From Hetaerina americana (lineage: Eukaryota; Arthropoda; Insecta; Odonata; Calopterygidae): a DNA stretch of 64,000 bases. Of this stretch, positions 35,914-48,190 are shown piece by piece. Below the pieces are notes generated by a model. That model made no database searches. It was given only the letters and a program-made list of their open reading frames with translations, and was not told where the DNA came from. The stretch spans positions 8,320,610 to 8,384,609 of the forward strand of contig JAKTNV010000014.1 in assembly GCA_022747635.1 (NCBI GenBank), read 5' to 3'. The stretch's first letter is position 1; every line of letters starts with the position of its first letter. Both the position numbers and the translations under genes were made by a program.

Positions 35914-35948
35914 GAATGATTTTTACACTCTGAAAATTTTGCATTGAA

Positions 35949-36835
35949 ATGCACATTAGCAGATGACTCCGTTAAAAGTTACTGCAGTTTCTTTGGAATT
36001 TGAGCAAATACTTCACCCACAGAAAAGACATACACAAAGAAAAGTGCCCCAGGGAAGCGGGGAATGAGAAGCCCGACCATAGCAGTCACCTCTTAAATCT
36101 CCTTCAGAGAACGGAGCTTTAACCTAAAAACTGATTTAGACTTAAGTAGCACGGCTGATAAAGATGGGATCAGAGGGGAGTGGCAGAAATTAGGGGGAGC
36201 AACTGGGGTAAAGGGGAAATGGGTGCCCCGGAGTTGCATGAACTAAATTAGGAAGGTGGGTATGGCAGCGAACTTTCTTTTACCCGCCGGGGTTCTGTTT
36301 CTCCTGGAAAGGGGAGAGAGAATTGGAAAAAGTCGATGAAAACCTTCAACTTTCTATTCCCCTTCCTTGCAATTTCCCTTTGGCTCATTCCGCCCCTCGT
36401 GACACACAGCCTCGTCTTTAACGTCACGCTCTCTCTCTCTCCCTCTCTCCATCCTCCTGTCTTCCATTTCTCTCAGCACATGCCCGTGTTAACAATTTCT
36501 CCTAAACTAGCCCAACGAAGAGACAGCAGAGGTTTCTGACGTCGTTAAGATGTAGACCCTAAGTTCCGCGGGAAGGACTAAGATGAAAGGAAAGACGGCG
36601 GAAAAATAAAATTGACCGTATTTTTTGGGGAGAGAAGGGTTAAAGGAGACTGTGTGAACAGGAAAAATACGGACGAAAAGGGACGATATGCGAAAAATGC
36701 ACAAAATTACGCAACTAATAATACATACCTTCCTCCTCCATATTCCTCTACATCCATTTCCCCACATCCCGAAAGCGCAAAAAAACTTCGTATTCCCGAA
36801 TTGATAGTCACAATAAAAACGTTGACAAATGGCGA
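35949..36835. other. Intergenic DNA
   Basis: Mixed composition with a short (CT)n run near 36427-36448. Short frames on both strands are unrecognised. Confidence 0.45.
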
Positions 36836-38055
36836 GGCCAAATTAGAAAGGAGAAAGTTATGACACGACAAGAGAAAGAGGAAAGGGACGGAAGATGGGA
36901 GGGGGAGAAGGAAGTTGGGAGAAATTGAAGATATATGATACCCAGGGAAGAAAATCTGCAAATCCGCTCTGGATGAGTGACATATTGCACAGTTGCAAAA
37001 GTATAACAAGAAACCAGGATTAGAAACGAAAGAAACCCAGAAAAATGGTTTATGAGAAAACAGGTTTATTAGAAACTGACGGTAATTTATTAACCAGTTG
37101 ATTACGCTTCTTGACACCTCAATGAAGTAAATAAGTTTCTTAACATAAGGACACTCAAACTAAATGAATGCACCGACTACGTGCAAAAATCGTAGGGGAT
37201 GCGTAAGGGACGTCAGATATTATCAAAATTAAATGGTCTTTTATGATTCAGGACGGTTAATTTTTACGAGAAATATGTTCGAGTCTTTTAAAAATATTTT
37301 CCCAACACAAGGAAAACATATTAACGATTTTAATGAAAGTATTTCCTGATATTGTGCTTAGGTAAAACAGAAATGCAAACAAATGATATAGGGAGAAAAT
37401 AAGATAAAGATGCGAGATGGAATGTAATTCGGCAGCGGTGATGTGGTAAGTTAAAAGGCGGGGTATGCACGCGACAGAGAAATTTTTGAAGGCCAGGAGG
37501 AATACTCAAAGAAGAGTACTGTGAAGGGAGTAATACAAGTATACCATAGTGATGGAAAAGAAAATAATAGCATGGAAGAATTCCAGAGAGGGGAATGAGG
37601 TTATGGTGAATAGTCCTGGAGATCGGGATAGAAACCAAAGACCAGTGGGGAGAAAAAGACACGCAAATAAAAATAATAGAACTTGGAGGAGAGAGAAAGG
37701 CGAGGACGGCGAGACTAAAGAAAAGAAATGTACATAAGTAAAAGGGCAGACTTGAGAAATAAAATTCCCCTGGAATAAAATGAAAAGGGTGGAAACAAGA
37801 CGGAGACTTCGAGAGACTGTGGTTTCGACGCAAGCGAGTTGAAGAGGGAAAGGGGGAGGGGAGCGAGAATAAGGGGGCGAAAGGAAGACTGACACATAAA
37901 CTGGGATGGTGTGGCTTGGCGAGTGAAGAACCGAGAGAAGGATCCCAATAAAACATTTAGAGGGATTAATGCGTGCATACATAACACGCCGCCCATGGGT
38001 GTCGATTCGAGGTATTAAAAACACACGCACACCTAAGCAGAAAGCGCGCTCGAGA
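36836..38055. repeat. Purine-rich block (plus strand)
   Basis: The plus strand is GA-rich, strongest at 36860-36950 and 37370-37900. Minus-strand frames of 136, 174 and 208 codons overlap in different phases and are Ser/Leu/Phe/Pro-rich. No domain is recognisable, so they are not called as genes. Confidence 0.55.
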
Positions 38056-39455
38056 ATGAGCGTTTGATTTCCAAGCTTAAATGTTAAAAATGAAACAACT
38101 AATTAAAAGAAGGAGAAAAGCAAAATAAAATATGCATGCCTCTGCGGATCTGCGCCGGTGTGTTCCGTTCAATTCAATACAGACGCCGATATAAGCATAC
38201 TCCGCATTCATATTAAAAGGGTGGCAGAACGGAAAGGGGATAATGAAGTGAAAGGCTTCTTTATTTGGAAGGAGGAAGGGACCTACGTAAAATGTTAATT
38301 AGCAAAAAGAGATATCAAAAATAGGAAGGAAGGAAGCAGGCAAGGTAACTGGAACTGTGCGAATGAGAGATTAAGTATTAGCAGGGAATATTAAGTGGGG
38401 GTAATTCTAGGGCTATTCTGGATTTGCGGTAAAGTGGAAACTTGCTTCCGCTGAAATATTTCATATGACTCGTTATTTTTCAATGGCACTGTTAACCTTT
38501 TGTGTCGTTGTTTATTAGTAGGTAGCTTGGGGAGTGACTATAGGTAATTGGCTCATATTCCACTAATTTTTAATAGAAGCCTACGGCACTAAATCCTAAA
38601 CGTAATTTTTTAAGTTTTTTAAACAGTCAGGACCTTAAACAAATAATATAATAAATTAAATACTGTGGAATGTACACACGTCAAGCTCCAATTATAAAAA
38701 AACAGATTAGGGTGTTTTTAAGGTAACAAAGAGGCCGGGCTCAACATACGACCTAATGGATTACTTTCAATAAATCATGGAAGTGTTTTATGAATCTATT
38801 GATATTCGAATATTGTCGTTATTCAGATTAATTCTTTAATCGGATCTCTTCCCTAACGCGTATTTTTCTCTAAAAAAATCATCTAACGAAGAAGCAACAA
38901 GCAGACATACAAATCCGGCGCTAATTCTGCATGCAAAAAGGTAAAAAAAAACTTTTAAATAATTACCACATACGATAAGTAATGAAAAAATGAAAATTGC
39001 ACGCATTAAAACATACCTCATGGTACTTCTTAAGACTCATATGTGTCAAACTCTAAAATATACCATTTTCGAGTTCTGGTATCTCGCATATATCTTCTAA
39101 GCTCTATATCTTTTCCAAAATGTATGATGCCAAAAGTTCACAAAATGTGTTATTGCGACTTTCAATTCAGGCCAGTTTTAGAGAAAAAGTCTGGAGGACT
39201 AAACTGGCTTACAACTTCGATTCAGAGGCATGTTATCACGAGAATAGCTTTGTAAAAGACAAATGCCACATTCAGAAGTGTTGTGAACAAATTATTCCAA
39301 CTGATTGCCATGAATTTATACATAAACTAGCTCATAAATTTCTCGTCGAAAAATATAACTATCGTGGCAAAAACATCACCAATCGTTTGACTTGTATTTT
39401 TCTAAACGTATGATTTACACAAAACAATAATAATACTCAAAGATGGTTTCTCAAA
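38056..39455. other. AT-rich intergenic DNA
   Basis: No supportable feature. A 97-codon plus frame (39120-39413) has several Cys and His residues but no recognisable motif. Confidence 0.45.
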
Positions 39456-40205
39456 ATGTTGCCGGGATAGACCATAGGAAGCTTGGGGAAAAACGAAGTT
39501 GAGGGAAAATACCAGAGAAAAAGAGAAGTAGCATACATATGCGTGCTGTAATTTGAGGAATGGACGACGACGAGGCGGTGTGGAAATGAATGCACGCAGA
39601 GAGACGTGTTGGGAGGACGAGAAAGCACCAGGAGGATAGAGACTAGGGAAATTGAGGAAGGCGCTTTTGTGTGGGTGCGAAGCAATGGAGGAGGAGGAAG
39701 AGAGAGACAATCGCACCAAAGGGGGAGGAAGAAGGGTGTGGAAAGTGGATGTGGCAAAGTATGTGACGGTAATGGGGACAGAGAGAGAGAGAGGCAGACA
39801 TTGGGCACGGCAGCAGAGGAAAAGTAGTTAGAGGTTCGCCAGGGTGTTTCACCGCGGGGAGGAGAACGGGCTGGAGGAGGAGGTAAGGGGAAACTGCTTG
39901 ACAGATAGGGGCGGGGGTGAGGGAGGAAAACGATAGGACTGGTACAGCCCTCGGCCTTTATACTTTTTTTTCGGGTTGACTGGCGATGGAACGCTTCGTA
40001 AGGGAGGTTTCGGGGTGGATGCCGGGGGTTGCGAGTGGGCGGGTGAAAAACAGAGTAAGTACTAATGGTCTCCATCAAGCCGGAAACATACCGGAGGGCA
40101 TTAGAAGACAGGGAGGGACCTTGAAAATGGAAGGGAGAGGATGATAGAAGGGAGAGAATATTTTTCGCGGAACAATTTTTTCGGGAAAATATTCGAAGGG
40201 ACAGT
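39456..40205. repeat. Purine-rich block (plus strand)
   Basis: GA-dominated plus strand with (GA)n at 39780-39792. A 257-codon minus frame (39437-40210) spans the whole block but is Ser/Pro/Leu/His-rich, and other phases are also open. It is taken as compositional. Confidence 0.55.
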
Positions 40206-41214
40206 TTCATTTCTGTCGCTTATAAATGCTTAAAAAAAAAGAGGGTACATACTGAAATTAAAGACCCTTGATGGAAGAGGGATTATTATTTTGAGCCGAG
40301 CCTTTGCCTGAGGCAACGAAGCTGAACATTTAACAGTTTTCGGGATAGAAAGTTCATTTTTGCTCTCTCTCTCTCTCCACGGCACCGAGAAATTTTTCGA
40401 AGAGGCACAGATAATCCTTCCTCTCTTTTAGAACCACCGAAAAAGATGGAGCAGTAAGCGTAAGGGTTTAGAGTAACTCTAAACAACACTACGAGAAGTT
40501 AATGGTAATATGAAATATAATGTGAGTGAAAAAAATAATGTTTTTAGAGAATGTTTTCGCATCTGGTACTCCTTACGCGACTTTTAAAAATTACCAAAGT
40601 GGTAATAATAAATCATGGTAATAGCTGCAACCAAGAGAATTCGTAATTTTTGCTGGGCCTGAGATTTTCAGACCAAATACCAATGTATCAACATTATAAA
40701 CCAAAACACACATGATGCATAGCCTTAAACTCTTCCATTTTTCGTTGGCCATGTCCATGAAATGTGCGACATCGGACGAGAGAAACCGATTTGAAATGAA
40801 TTACTGCATTTGGAGGTAAACTTCTGTACTTCGTTTAATATATTGGCTGGTTGTCTACTCCGCAAGAATGAATTATGGCTGATATCAGCGGAGTCGAAGC
40901 TATGAAAGAGTCATAATCAACAGGAGACAAAATAAATTACCTCATCTAACAAAGAATAACTTAATGCCTATTTTGCAATTCGCTCTCTTAAAAGTGTGGT
41001 CATAATGACTCGCTCTCATTTTAATTATCACAGACTGTCAGATGATAATGAAATTATTTCAAAATGATGATTTGTGGAATTACATCTATGTACAGCTGGA
41101 TTTACAAAAGATATTAATACTTGTTTTTCTGAGGGTACATTGTAAATACGTGTTTTTCTGTTCAACCACAAAACCACAGTAATCAACACGAAGATTAATT
41201 TGATAGATGAGGAT
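40206..41214. other. AT-rich intergenic DNA
   Basis: No feature recognised; a short (TC)n run is at about 40361-40376. Confidence 0.45.
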
Positions 41215-41430
41215 GCAGTTCACCGAGTACTAAGCCCAACGGCATGAGAAATTCATACATCAGGGTAGAGGTAGTGGTGATCCGTCTGTGGTTATCTCGT
41301 AAGATCTAGCACTCGTAAAATCACACATCTTGAGAGAATATGAGAATGCCCAGAGGCGACCCAGCGAATCGAATGCGAGCCTTTCGATCAATAGCTTAGT
41401 AACTACTGAACTACCGTGTCCTCCTTTTTC
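41215..41430 (-). mobile_element. tRNA-derived SINE-like repeat, copy B
   Basis: Read on the minus strand it starts with a tRNA-like head (B-box-like TTCGATTC, plus-strand 41366-41373) and passes through a variable linker. It reaches the same core as copy A at 41218-41271 (minus: CCCTGATGTATGAATTTCTC, then ATGCCGTTGGGCTTAGTACT and GGTGAACT). The 3' part beyond the core is missing or lost, so the copy is shorter than A and C. The head sequence differs from that of A. Confidence 0.68.
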
Positions 41431-42103
41431 TAAATAAATATATGAATTACATTTTGTTACAATTCTCAATTTAAGGTTTTTCGCTGAATTTAAAATAATA
41501 AAATTGATGGAAGAACAATATTTCCACAAAGTCCCGCTACACAGGTAAGCAAAAAACCTGCAAACCTTGTCATTCCTTTTTTTCTCGTAATTAATATAAT
41601 TCCAGACATTTTTCGCAAGGCATCTTAAGAGATAATGCGAGATAATATGAAGCAAACACCAAAATCATAGAAAATGGGAAATGCTATTAACTAGGAATCG
41701 ATAACAATTGGCATGGGGATTTAATTAGTTAATTATTAAGTTATAAAAAATAAGCTCATATTGTATGCATCAGTTCTAGTGGCTAACTTGTCCCGGGTGG
41801 ATTCACAATAATACTAAACGAGATATCCCAATAGACAAACTCAACAGGCAACAGAGTAAAATACACTACCAAGTGGGGATGCCAATGTTGACTCCTTACG
41901 TCCACATCATGTCCTGAAATAGCAACAAAATGGGTGAGAGGTAGTTAGATCGTTGGGGGTAACTGGTGCTCTTTAACGACAGGAAACACTTTATTTTCGA
42001 CTGGTTAGAGTTGTCGTACGTTTCATTTCTTAATGTCGTGACCAAACTTTGAGCGAAGTAAAAAGAATTCGTCACATTGGTCTTAAATTGGCAGTCAATT
42101 TCA
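41431..42103. other. AT-rich intergenic DNA
   Basis: Nothing recognised. Confidence 0.45.
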
Positions 42104-42156
42104 CATCAATCAGATCGATCCATCTCTCCTACTTTGATGGGTCGATCTGATTGATG
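42104..42156. repeat. 21-bp stem-loop
   Basis: CATCAATCAGATCGATCCATC (42104-42124) pairs with 42136-42156 around an 11-base loop, with a single mismatch that is a G-U wobble in RNA. It is long enough to fold stably. No gene lies next to it. Confidence 0.85.
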
Positions 42157-42420
42157 CATCACCATCCTCATGGTAAAATCTAAGAAAGGAGAATACTATG
42201 GCATCTTCGAGTCCATTAAAGTCATAGGTCATGTAACAACTGACGCAATCTATCCAAGATTAATGAGAGGCCAACGAGGGAATGAAATATTTGCAAATCA
42301 TTCCCATGAAAAATATGGAAGTTAATTATCCCTGAGTCAACAGGGATGTATTTACCCACCAATATCATCTATTTGCTTGTAAATTATCGTGAAGCTAAGG
42401 AGTTGAAAAGCACTTTCAGC
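42157..42420. other. Intergenic DNA
   Basis: Nothing recognised. Confidence 0.4.
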
Positions 42421-42456
42421 AGCAGAGGGTACCGATGGCATCGGGACCCCTCTGCT
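42421..42456. repeat. GC-rich stem-loop
   Basis: AGCAGAGGG..CCGAT and ATCGG..CCCCTCTGCT form a hairpin of about 16 pairs with a one-base bulge. The apex is CCGATGGCATCGG. Confidence 0.75.
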
Positions 42457-43030
42457 TTTCTTTGAGAGTGCCCGATGGGACAAGGCGCGTGTGTGTTCTC
42501 ATGGTCTATCGCAAGACCACCATTTTTCACGTCCAGAACAGAAACGCCCACGGGAGCGAGGGGGAGGGACCCAGCACCGTCATTAACTTACTCTCGAGGC
42601 GCCAACGGGATCCAACAGCTCTCACACACACACACACACATGGCGGCGTCAGCATTGACAATCCTCCGCTGGAACATTCAAGCGGGGAACGAGGCGGTCG
42701 CAGGCTTGGAAAAGGGTTCCCTCCACTATTTTGGAAACGAGCCCGAATCACCCAGGCGAGCGCACGGAGAGCAGTGAAAAATGCTCGCGATCACACCTAT
42801 TTGAAAGAGAAAAAAAAGTATGAAGGAACATGAAGAAAGCTCGCAAAATAAAATACACCCAGGGAAGCCATTTAGACATCAAAGGGGGAGGAAGGCCTCA
42901 ACTCGGAGTTCAGAATATGCATGCAAGAAGAGAAGAAAATAAGTGGATTAGACAGACGGGGATGGAAACAGAATCATAAAGAGAGTGAGAGGAAGGGAAA
43001 GAGATGGGGTACTCTAATTTCTGAGGGAAT
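42457..43030. other. GC-richer, purine-leaning stretch with (AC)n
   Basis: GC-richer than its flanks, with an (AC)n run at 42622-42641, and purine-rich from about 42840 to 43010. Overlapping plus frames of 100 and 132 codons are in different phases with no recognisable domain. It could be a regulatory or promoter-like region, but nothing specific supports that. Confidence 0.35.
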
Positions 43031-45729
43031 ATTTTGGCCAAAAATCACTTTTAAAGGTCCCTGTTAGTCCCATTATTCCGATTCGCTTTATCTTTATGTC
43101 GTTAGGAGCTTCGTGGAATGAACCTTTGGAAGCAATCTATTAGCCACGGAAACTGATCAATTCTTGGAATTTCAGGGATTGTCTGTAGTTTACATACACT
43201 TCCGCCTTGAGAACGAACTGGTATACCCTAATAATCACATGTAAACATTAAAAGGTGTTACTCGGAAAATCAAATTGATGGCGAATTTATATTCTTGTTG
43301 AAATGTAATCCCACGTTTTTTAAATCTAAATTCATCAGTTGTCGACTGTTCTCTCGGAGAAGGAATGACAATGAAAGCAATAAAAACAACGTGAATGATG
43401 GATAAACTGTGTTAAAAAATGTAAACTAACCATTTACATTCCTAAAAAAAATAAATGGCAGACGGGCGTGGAGGAATCATGCGGATGATATGGGTTCCCA
43501 AGGACTATCAGAAAAACTAAATAAAATTGTGTTGTGGCCCACATTTTGTAACGGGTGCTTGAACTTCTAATGGCTACAATGTTCGTGATTTTATGCATCA
43601 ATAAACACAACAATCAGGGAAACAGCACTGAGGAAAAAATAAAAATCACTATTGCCATTAGTTTTGGCATAAATCAGCGAAAGCAATTCAACTTAATTTA
43701 ATGTTGTAACACTGAATTTTTATACATAATTGGAATCAAGCTCTTAATACTCTGGAGCCATCCGAATTTAGACGGCATGAAAGAGAAAAATATCTATTCA
43801 AGCTTATTTTTTATTTGTAGTTAATTGATGCCACACAGTTCCACATATCCTTTGACGGATGTTTGCCGGAGTTTCGATTTATTACATTCCACAAAAAACA
43901 TGATTAAGCACCGTTCCATGAATTCGCAGTTCAAATGGTGCTTCGCTATTTTTCATTGGTGTACTTCCAGCATTCCCAAAGATCAAAGGTTTAATCACAC
44001 ATCTACCCCATCACAGGCTGGTGAAAATGTACCCAGGCTTTTAGCCGAATAAATATGAATCTCGAAAGCAACAACTATAACGATCCTGACAATAAGAAAC
44101 ATTTTAAGTTGATACATTCTAAAAACACAATTATTATTAATTTCAAGAAAATTCTTTGATAGTGATGACGCCATTTAAACTTGAAAATTCAATATGTACT
44201 TAAAAACCATGAAAAAAAGATATCAAGAGAAAATAACAAGAAATCTCATCATTGATATCAGAATTCATGTCAATAATTCATAAACTAATATTTAGTTTCA
44301 AAAAGGAACACAAAAATTGTGCAAAAGTTTTTCATTGGTCCTTTTGTATTGTATTATTTCTAATTTAATATTTTATCAATGCAGATAAATTAGAACCAAC
44401 ATTTTGGTAATAACCTTCCCATTCCATTTTCTGCACAGACATGCTTCATGATTGTATTGATGGCACTTAAGCAGATACTCTTTTCAACATTGTGATCTGT
44501 TTTATCTGAAAAAAATGGAACACTCTGCAGGAAACTTATAAAATATATTCATCGGAAGACTATGTATAAAACGAAATGTATCACTAATTACTCAGTAAGT
44601 TACGTACAAATTACTTACTCATACTTCGAAATACGCCATAGAAATACAAGTGAATTACAATCCAGGAATTGTAGAATGTTATAACTTGTCCAAGTTTCCG
44701 ATACAGTAGTCATGCTTGCACACATTATCACCGATCATCCAAGCAAATAATGACCACAACCAATTTACAGCACCAGTAGTTCAATGATATGTTTCTACGA
44801 AATGGTGTCCGAGATCAAAAATACCCACATTTAAAAATACTCAGGGGAGAGGGACATGGGGTACCTAATAATTCAAGATCTACGTGTTTCCCTTAATCTG
44901 GGTATGCTTTTTCGAGTTGAGTAAATGTTCCACAGTAGTAGTACGTGTATTTTGCGGGCAACCTGCAGCCTATTAGACTTAATATCTTCCCGAACTGTGT
45001 AATTAAATCATATTTGATCACCCAGTATAAAAAGTTTGCAAACAACTGTGACTACAAACTAATACACCACGTTCCCATCAATTCAATTGCTATTATCAGT
45101 GTCTATAAAGGGAATCGTTGGAAAAATAGGTGACCTTAGAAAATGAATTCCACTGTGCCGGCATAACAATGCGTCAAAGACGAAAAATACATTTTCGTTA
45201 GGAAGAAATAATATTTTTAGTAAGTGCTAACATTTTTCAAAGATTAGACAGGACAAGGCAGACAAGATTAGTATTTCTTAATTACTTTAACAAAAAGAGA
45301 AATCCAACCAAATATATTCATAGCATCGTATATTTGATATTGGACGTGCCCCTCGGAAATTTTAGTAGCATCTGGTATAAAAGCTCTTTTAAACCAAGTA
45401 TTAGCTTTCCGAACTGTTTCATTTTCATTTGATCATCTTTCAATAGGATTTTAATCGAATACAGCAGCGGTTAATTTAAAAATACTAGGCTTAAAAAAAT
45501 ATTTAACAACCGAACCTGACCGTGAATTTGCAAGCATGGAAGATTTACTCCTCATGGTCTTAGTATTGTTGCTCATTGAAAACATTCAATGTACCGGGAT
45601 TGTTCAATAAATATCAATCATAATTGTTTATTCAGTAAATTTATTTTTTGAACTTTATATTTGAGTTTATACATTTATCTAATAAGTAGCTTTTTTGAAG
45701 TTATTATATATTTCAATTCATTTGACTCA
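43031..45729. other. AT-rich intergenic DNA
   Basis: 2.7 kb in which no gene, RNA or repeat could be supported. Confidence 0.5.
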
Positions 45730-46000
45730 AGTACTGCGTAAGTAGCAATCGTTGTTCCTACGCCTTCCACTGACGATAAAAACGCTTTCCACGAATTTAT
45801 TTCTTCCTTTGGGGAACAGAAAAAGTAACATTAGCCTAGTTCTGAACAATAGGAAGGATTGAAAACACTTTTAACATTGATTATCACGAGAAAATCAGTA
45901 ACATTTGTGATGTGCGGTCGTGTATTATCGTGGGGAAGCACCGAACCTGTTGCTATGAAATGTGGACTTCAGCGAGCGATATGGCATTGAAAAATTTTCA
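45730..46000 (-). pseudogene. Decayed mariner-type transposase fragment
   Basis: On the minus strand, 45953-45883 reads GSVLPHDNTRPHITNVTDFL, the mariner/Tc1 second-aspartate motif (usually HDNARPH). The same frame continues as INVKSVFNPSYCSELG, a degraded YSPDL region, then a stop, then YFFCSPKEEINSWKAF, resembling the FLFPKLKEE stretch after the third aspartate. The third aspartate itself is not readable. No inverted ends were located. This is an old and heavily mutated copy. Confidence 0.62.
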
Positions 46001-48049
46001 GCGCATCCCTATACTACGCTCCATTTTCATTTGTGCAGTTTAATGCGACATGCTCAAACACCATCCCTGAATATCGAAAAATTATACGACCATAACTTTC
46101 CCAGCAAATACCACAATTTTGGCTTTTTTGGTGTCAGTGATGCCAGAGATTTTCACACAGAGCTTAGGAGTTTGCCCTCAGGATGAAATAGATCTCGCCA
46201 AGTTTCAAATACAGTAAAAACCTCCGAAAAAAACTCTTTAACTTACAGTAACAATAACTTCAATGTGAAAAAACCTGCAGGCGAACAGTTCCTGTTGTTT
46301 GAGTATGATCAGTCTCGAAACTAATCGCGCTCTTCTCTTGCACAATGTTTTCGTTATGACCGTTCTCGTGGCGTCAATGAAATTTTAATAATCCTAATAG
46401 GCAGTAAAGATATTCTATTACAATGTGAGAAATATTGAGTAGTAACTGGAGCTCCGAGCTAATCTTTCTTAAACTTGTCCCTCCATCTTAAACATTTTAA
46501 ACCTCTTTTTACTATACCCCTAGACTATCCTCCTTAAAAATGCCATAAGCCTTAGTGGGCGATTTCTTCAAGTGAAAGCAAAATTACAATGCAGCGTATT
46601 TCGTCGCGTTTACTTGCATCGCAGGATAACTGAACATGTTTCAACTACCGACGACTGGCGTTAGGGCAATGTTCGAGCCAAATCAATTAAAACCAGTACC
46701 GTATGCACAATAAAATAACAATGTAGAAAAAGTATTTTTTTTCATAAGAGAGTATGCAAAGAATGTGGAATCATTTGGTCGTAAACCAGGAAAATGTCGG
46801 AAATTAGTTAAAAGGAAGGGATACAGGTTTTGCAATTATTTTAAATTACAGTTATAGAAAAAAGTATACTAACAATTTTAAATGTTAACGGAAGAAAACT
46901 CCAAATGGTGAGGGACGATTTAAGCATTTTTCATGGAGTGAAAAGTTGACACCCATCAACACGTGTTGCTAGCACCATCGCAGGAGTTGGTAGAGATGGA
47001 AAATAAAGGAAGAATATGCTTATATTAAACTGGGAATGAAAAAATTTGGGAGAATAATGAACTGGTTTTGAAATATAACTCAAGGTGCATAATGCGGACG
47101 AAAATTATAGAAGACGAGGCAAAACGAGAATTTAGAAGTTATAACAGAAAATATAATGAGATATAAAACAAATGTTTGAAAAATATAAAGGGTCATGACA
47201 GAATCAGGGAAGAAGGGTAGAGGATAAGTTGCCTTAAATGCCTTGGTTGAAAAATGGTTGAAAAAGCTGCTAACCACAAATATAAATGGTTGAAAGAGCA
47301 AACGACAAGAGCAGTAAATATAACACGAATTCAGATATAATATACAGGAGATCATTATAACAAAGATGAAAATAGAGGGATTTGACACGAAGTCGAGGAG
47401 AAAAATTTACAGGAAATTAATCATTAAGCTAAGGGGAGATATAAATAAAGCATTTCTAAGGTGTTGGAAAGATCAATACGCTGATAAGAGAAATGTCAGA
47501 GACAGGGAAAGGTGGACGCGCTAAACAAGGTCAGCAGATAAAAGGGTAACGTAAGGGCGGTAGCATTGTGAAAGGGTGAAAATATTGAATCGATATCAAC
47601 TATAAATGATAAATCGAATACTCAGTTAATATAACCGGAAACAATTTAAGAATTTTAGGGAGAATTGAAGCATAACTGCGGAGTAAAGTTTATGCGATAA
47701 TACGTTTAATTATTAAAAATAATATAGCGTAGATAAGAATAGCTTAGGCTCAAGAATACCAAATATGATGATAGAAAAAGGCACGCTCGAAAATTAAAGG
47801 GAGTGCTACAGTAGAATAGAAATGTATCCGTAGAATTACTTACTGCTTTTGGGAAAAAGAAATATAGAGTTTAATAGACTATACCATCCTTTATGGAAAT
47901 TCTAATCCCTAATCAGATATATGAATTAGAAGGTAGAATGTGACATGTATATACTCTAGTTATGCAGGCATCGAATATTGTATTGAAAAACTTCGATAAA
48001 ATATTGTAAGTGAGGGAATTCGTTTAATTTAAAATCAATTTATTTGTCA
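46001..48049. other. AT-rich intergenic DNA, possibly old RTE-derived in part
   Basis: Purine-leaning plus strand from about 47000 to 47600. A few positions (e.g. IIRLIIKNNIA near 47695) faintly resemble the RTE reverse transcriptase but are not spaced correctly. No gene could be supported. Confidence 0.35.
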
Positions 48050-48190
48050 TTATGTTAGGGATGTGAGCGCAAGGTTCCATACGACTAATGAGAACATAAT
48101 TAGAAAAAAGTGGAGACAATGATCAGCGTGTCTTTGCTTGCTTCATTAATTTTGTAAAGGATTTTGACCGAGGGCAATAGACAAAGGTAA
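48050..48190 (+). pseudogene. RTE reverse-transcriptase scrap
   Basis: One frame, with stops, reads AQGSIRLMRT.LEKSGDNDQR followed by VFACFINFVKDFDRGQ. It aligns without gaps to the RTE at 27085-27200 (STRDSIAVMRLLIEGNIEHN, then VFACFVDFEKEFDR). The aspartate of the first catalytic motif is replaced by Asn (FIN for FVD). The element clearly belongs to the same family but is old. Its boundaries cannot be set. Confidence 0.7.

Larger units (their letters stand above)
35711..35948. repeat. 238-bp near-perfect palindrome carrying two tRNA-like arms
   Basis: The left arm 35711-35829 is the reverse complement of the right arm 35830-35948, with about 10 mismatches in 119 by hand count and no gap or spacer. 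The centre AAACGTTT is at 35826-35833. Outer parts (TTCAATGCAA, ATTTTCAGAGTG, AAAAATCATTCGCC) and the tRNA-like parts are all included. Such a structure can extrude a long cruciform and gives a long double-stranded hairpin if transcribed. It could be a head-to-head SINE pair or a foldback element. Confidence 0.93.

Noticed and set aside
37330..38030. 174- and 208-codon minus-strand frames
   Set aside because: Overlapping phases in a purine-rich block with no domain.
39120..39413. 97-codon frame with several Cys and His residues, considered as a zinc-binding peptide
   Set aside because: Spacing does not match a known finger, and other phases overlap.
39437..40210. 257-codon minus-strand frame
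   Set aside because: It covers a GA-rich block, is low-complexity and has no recognisable motif.
47080..47388. 102-codon minus-strand hydrophobic frame
   Set aside because: Likely the complement of A/G-rich decayed DNA; no motif.
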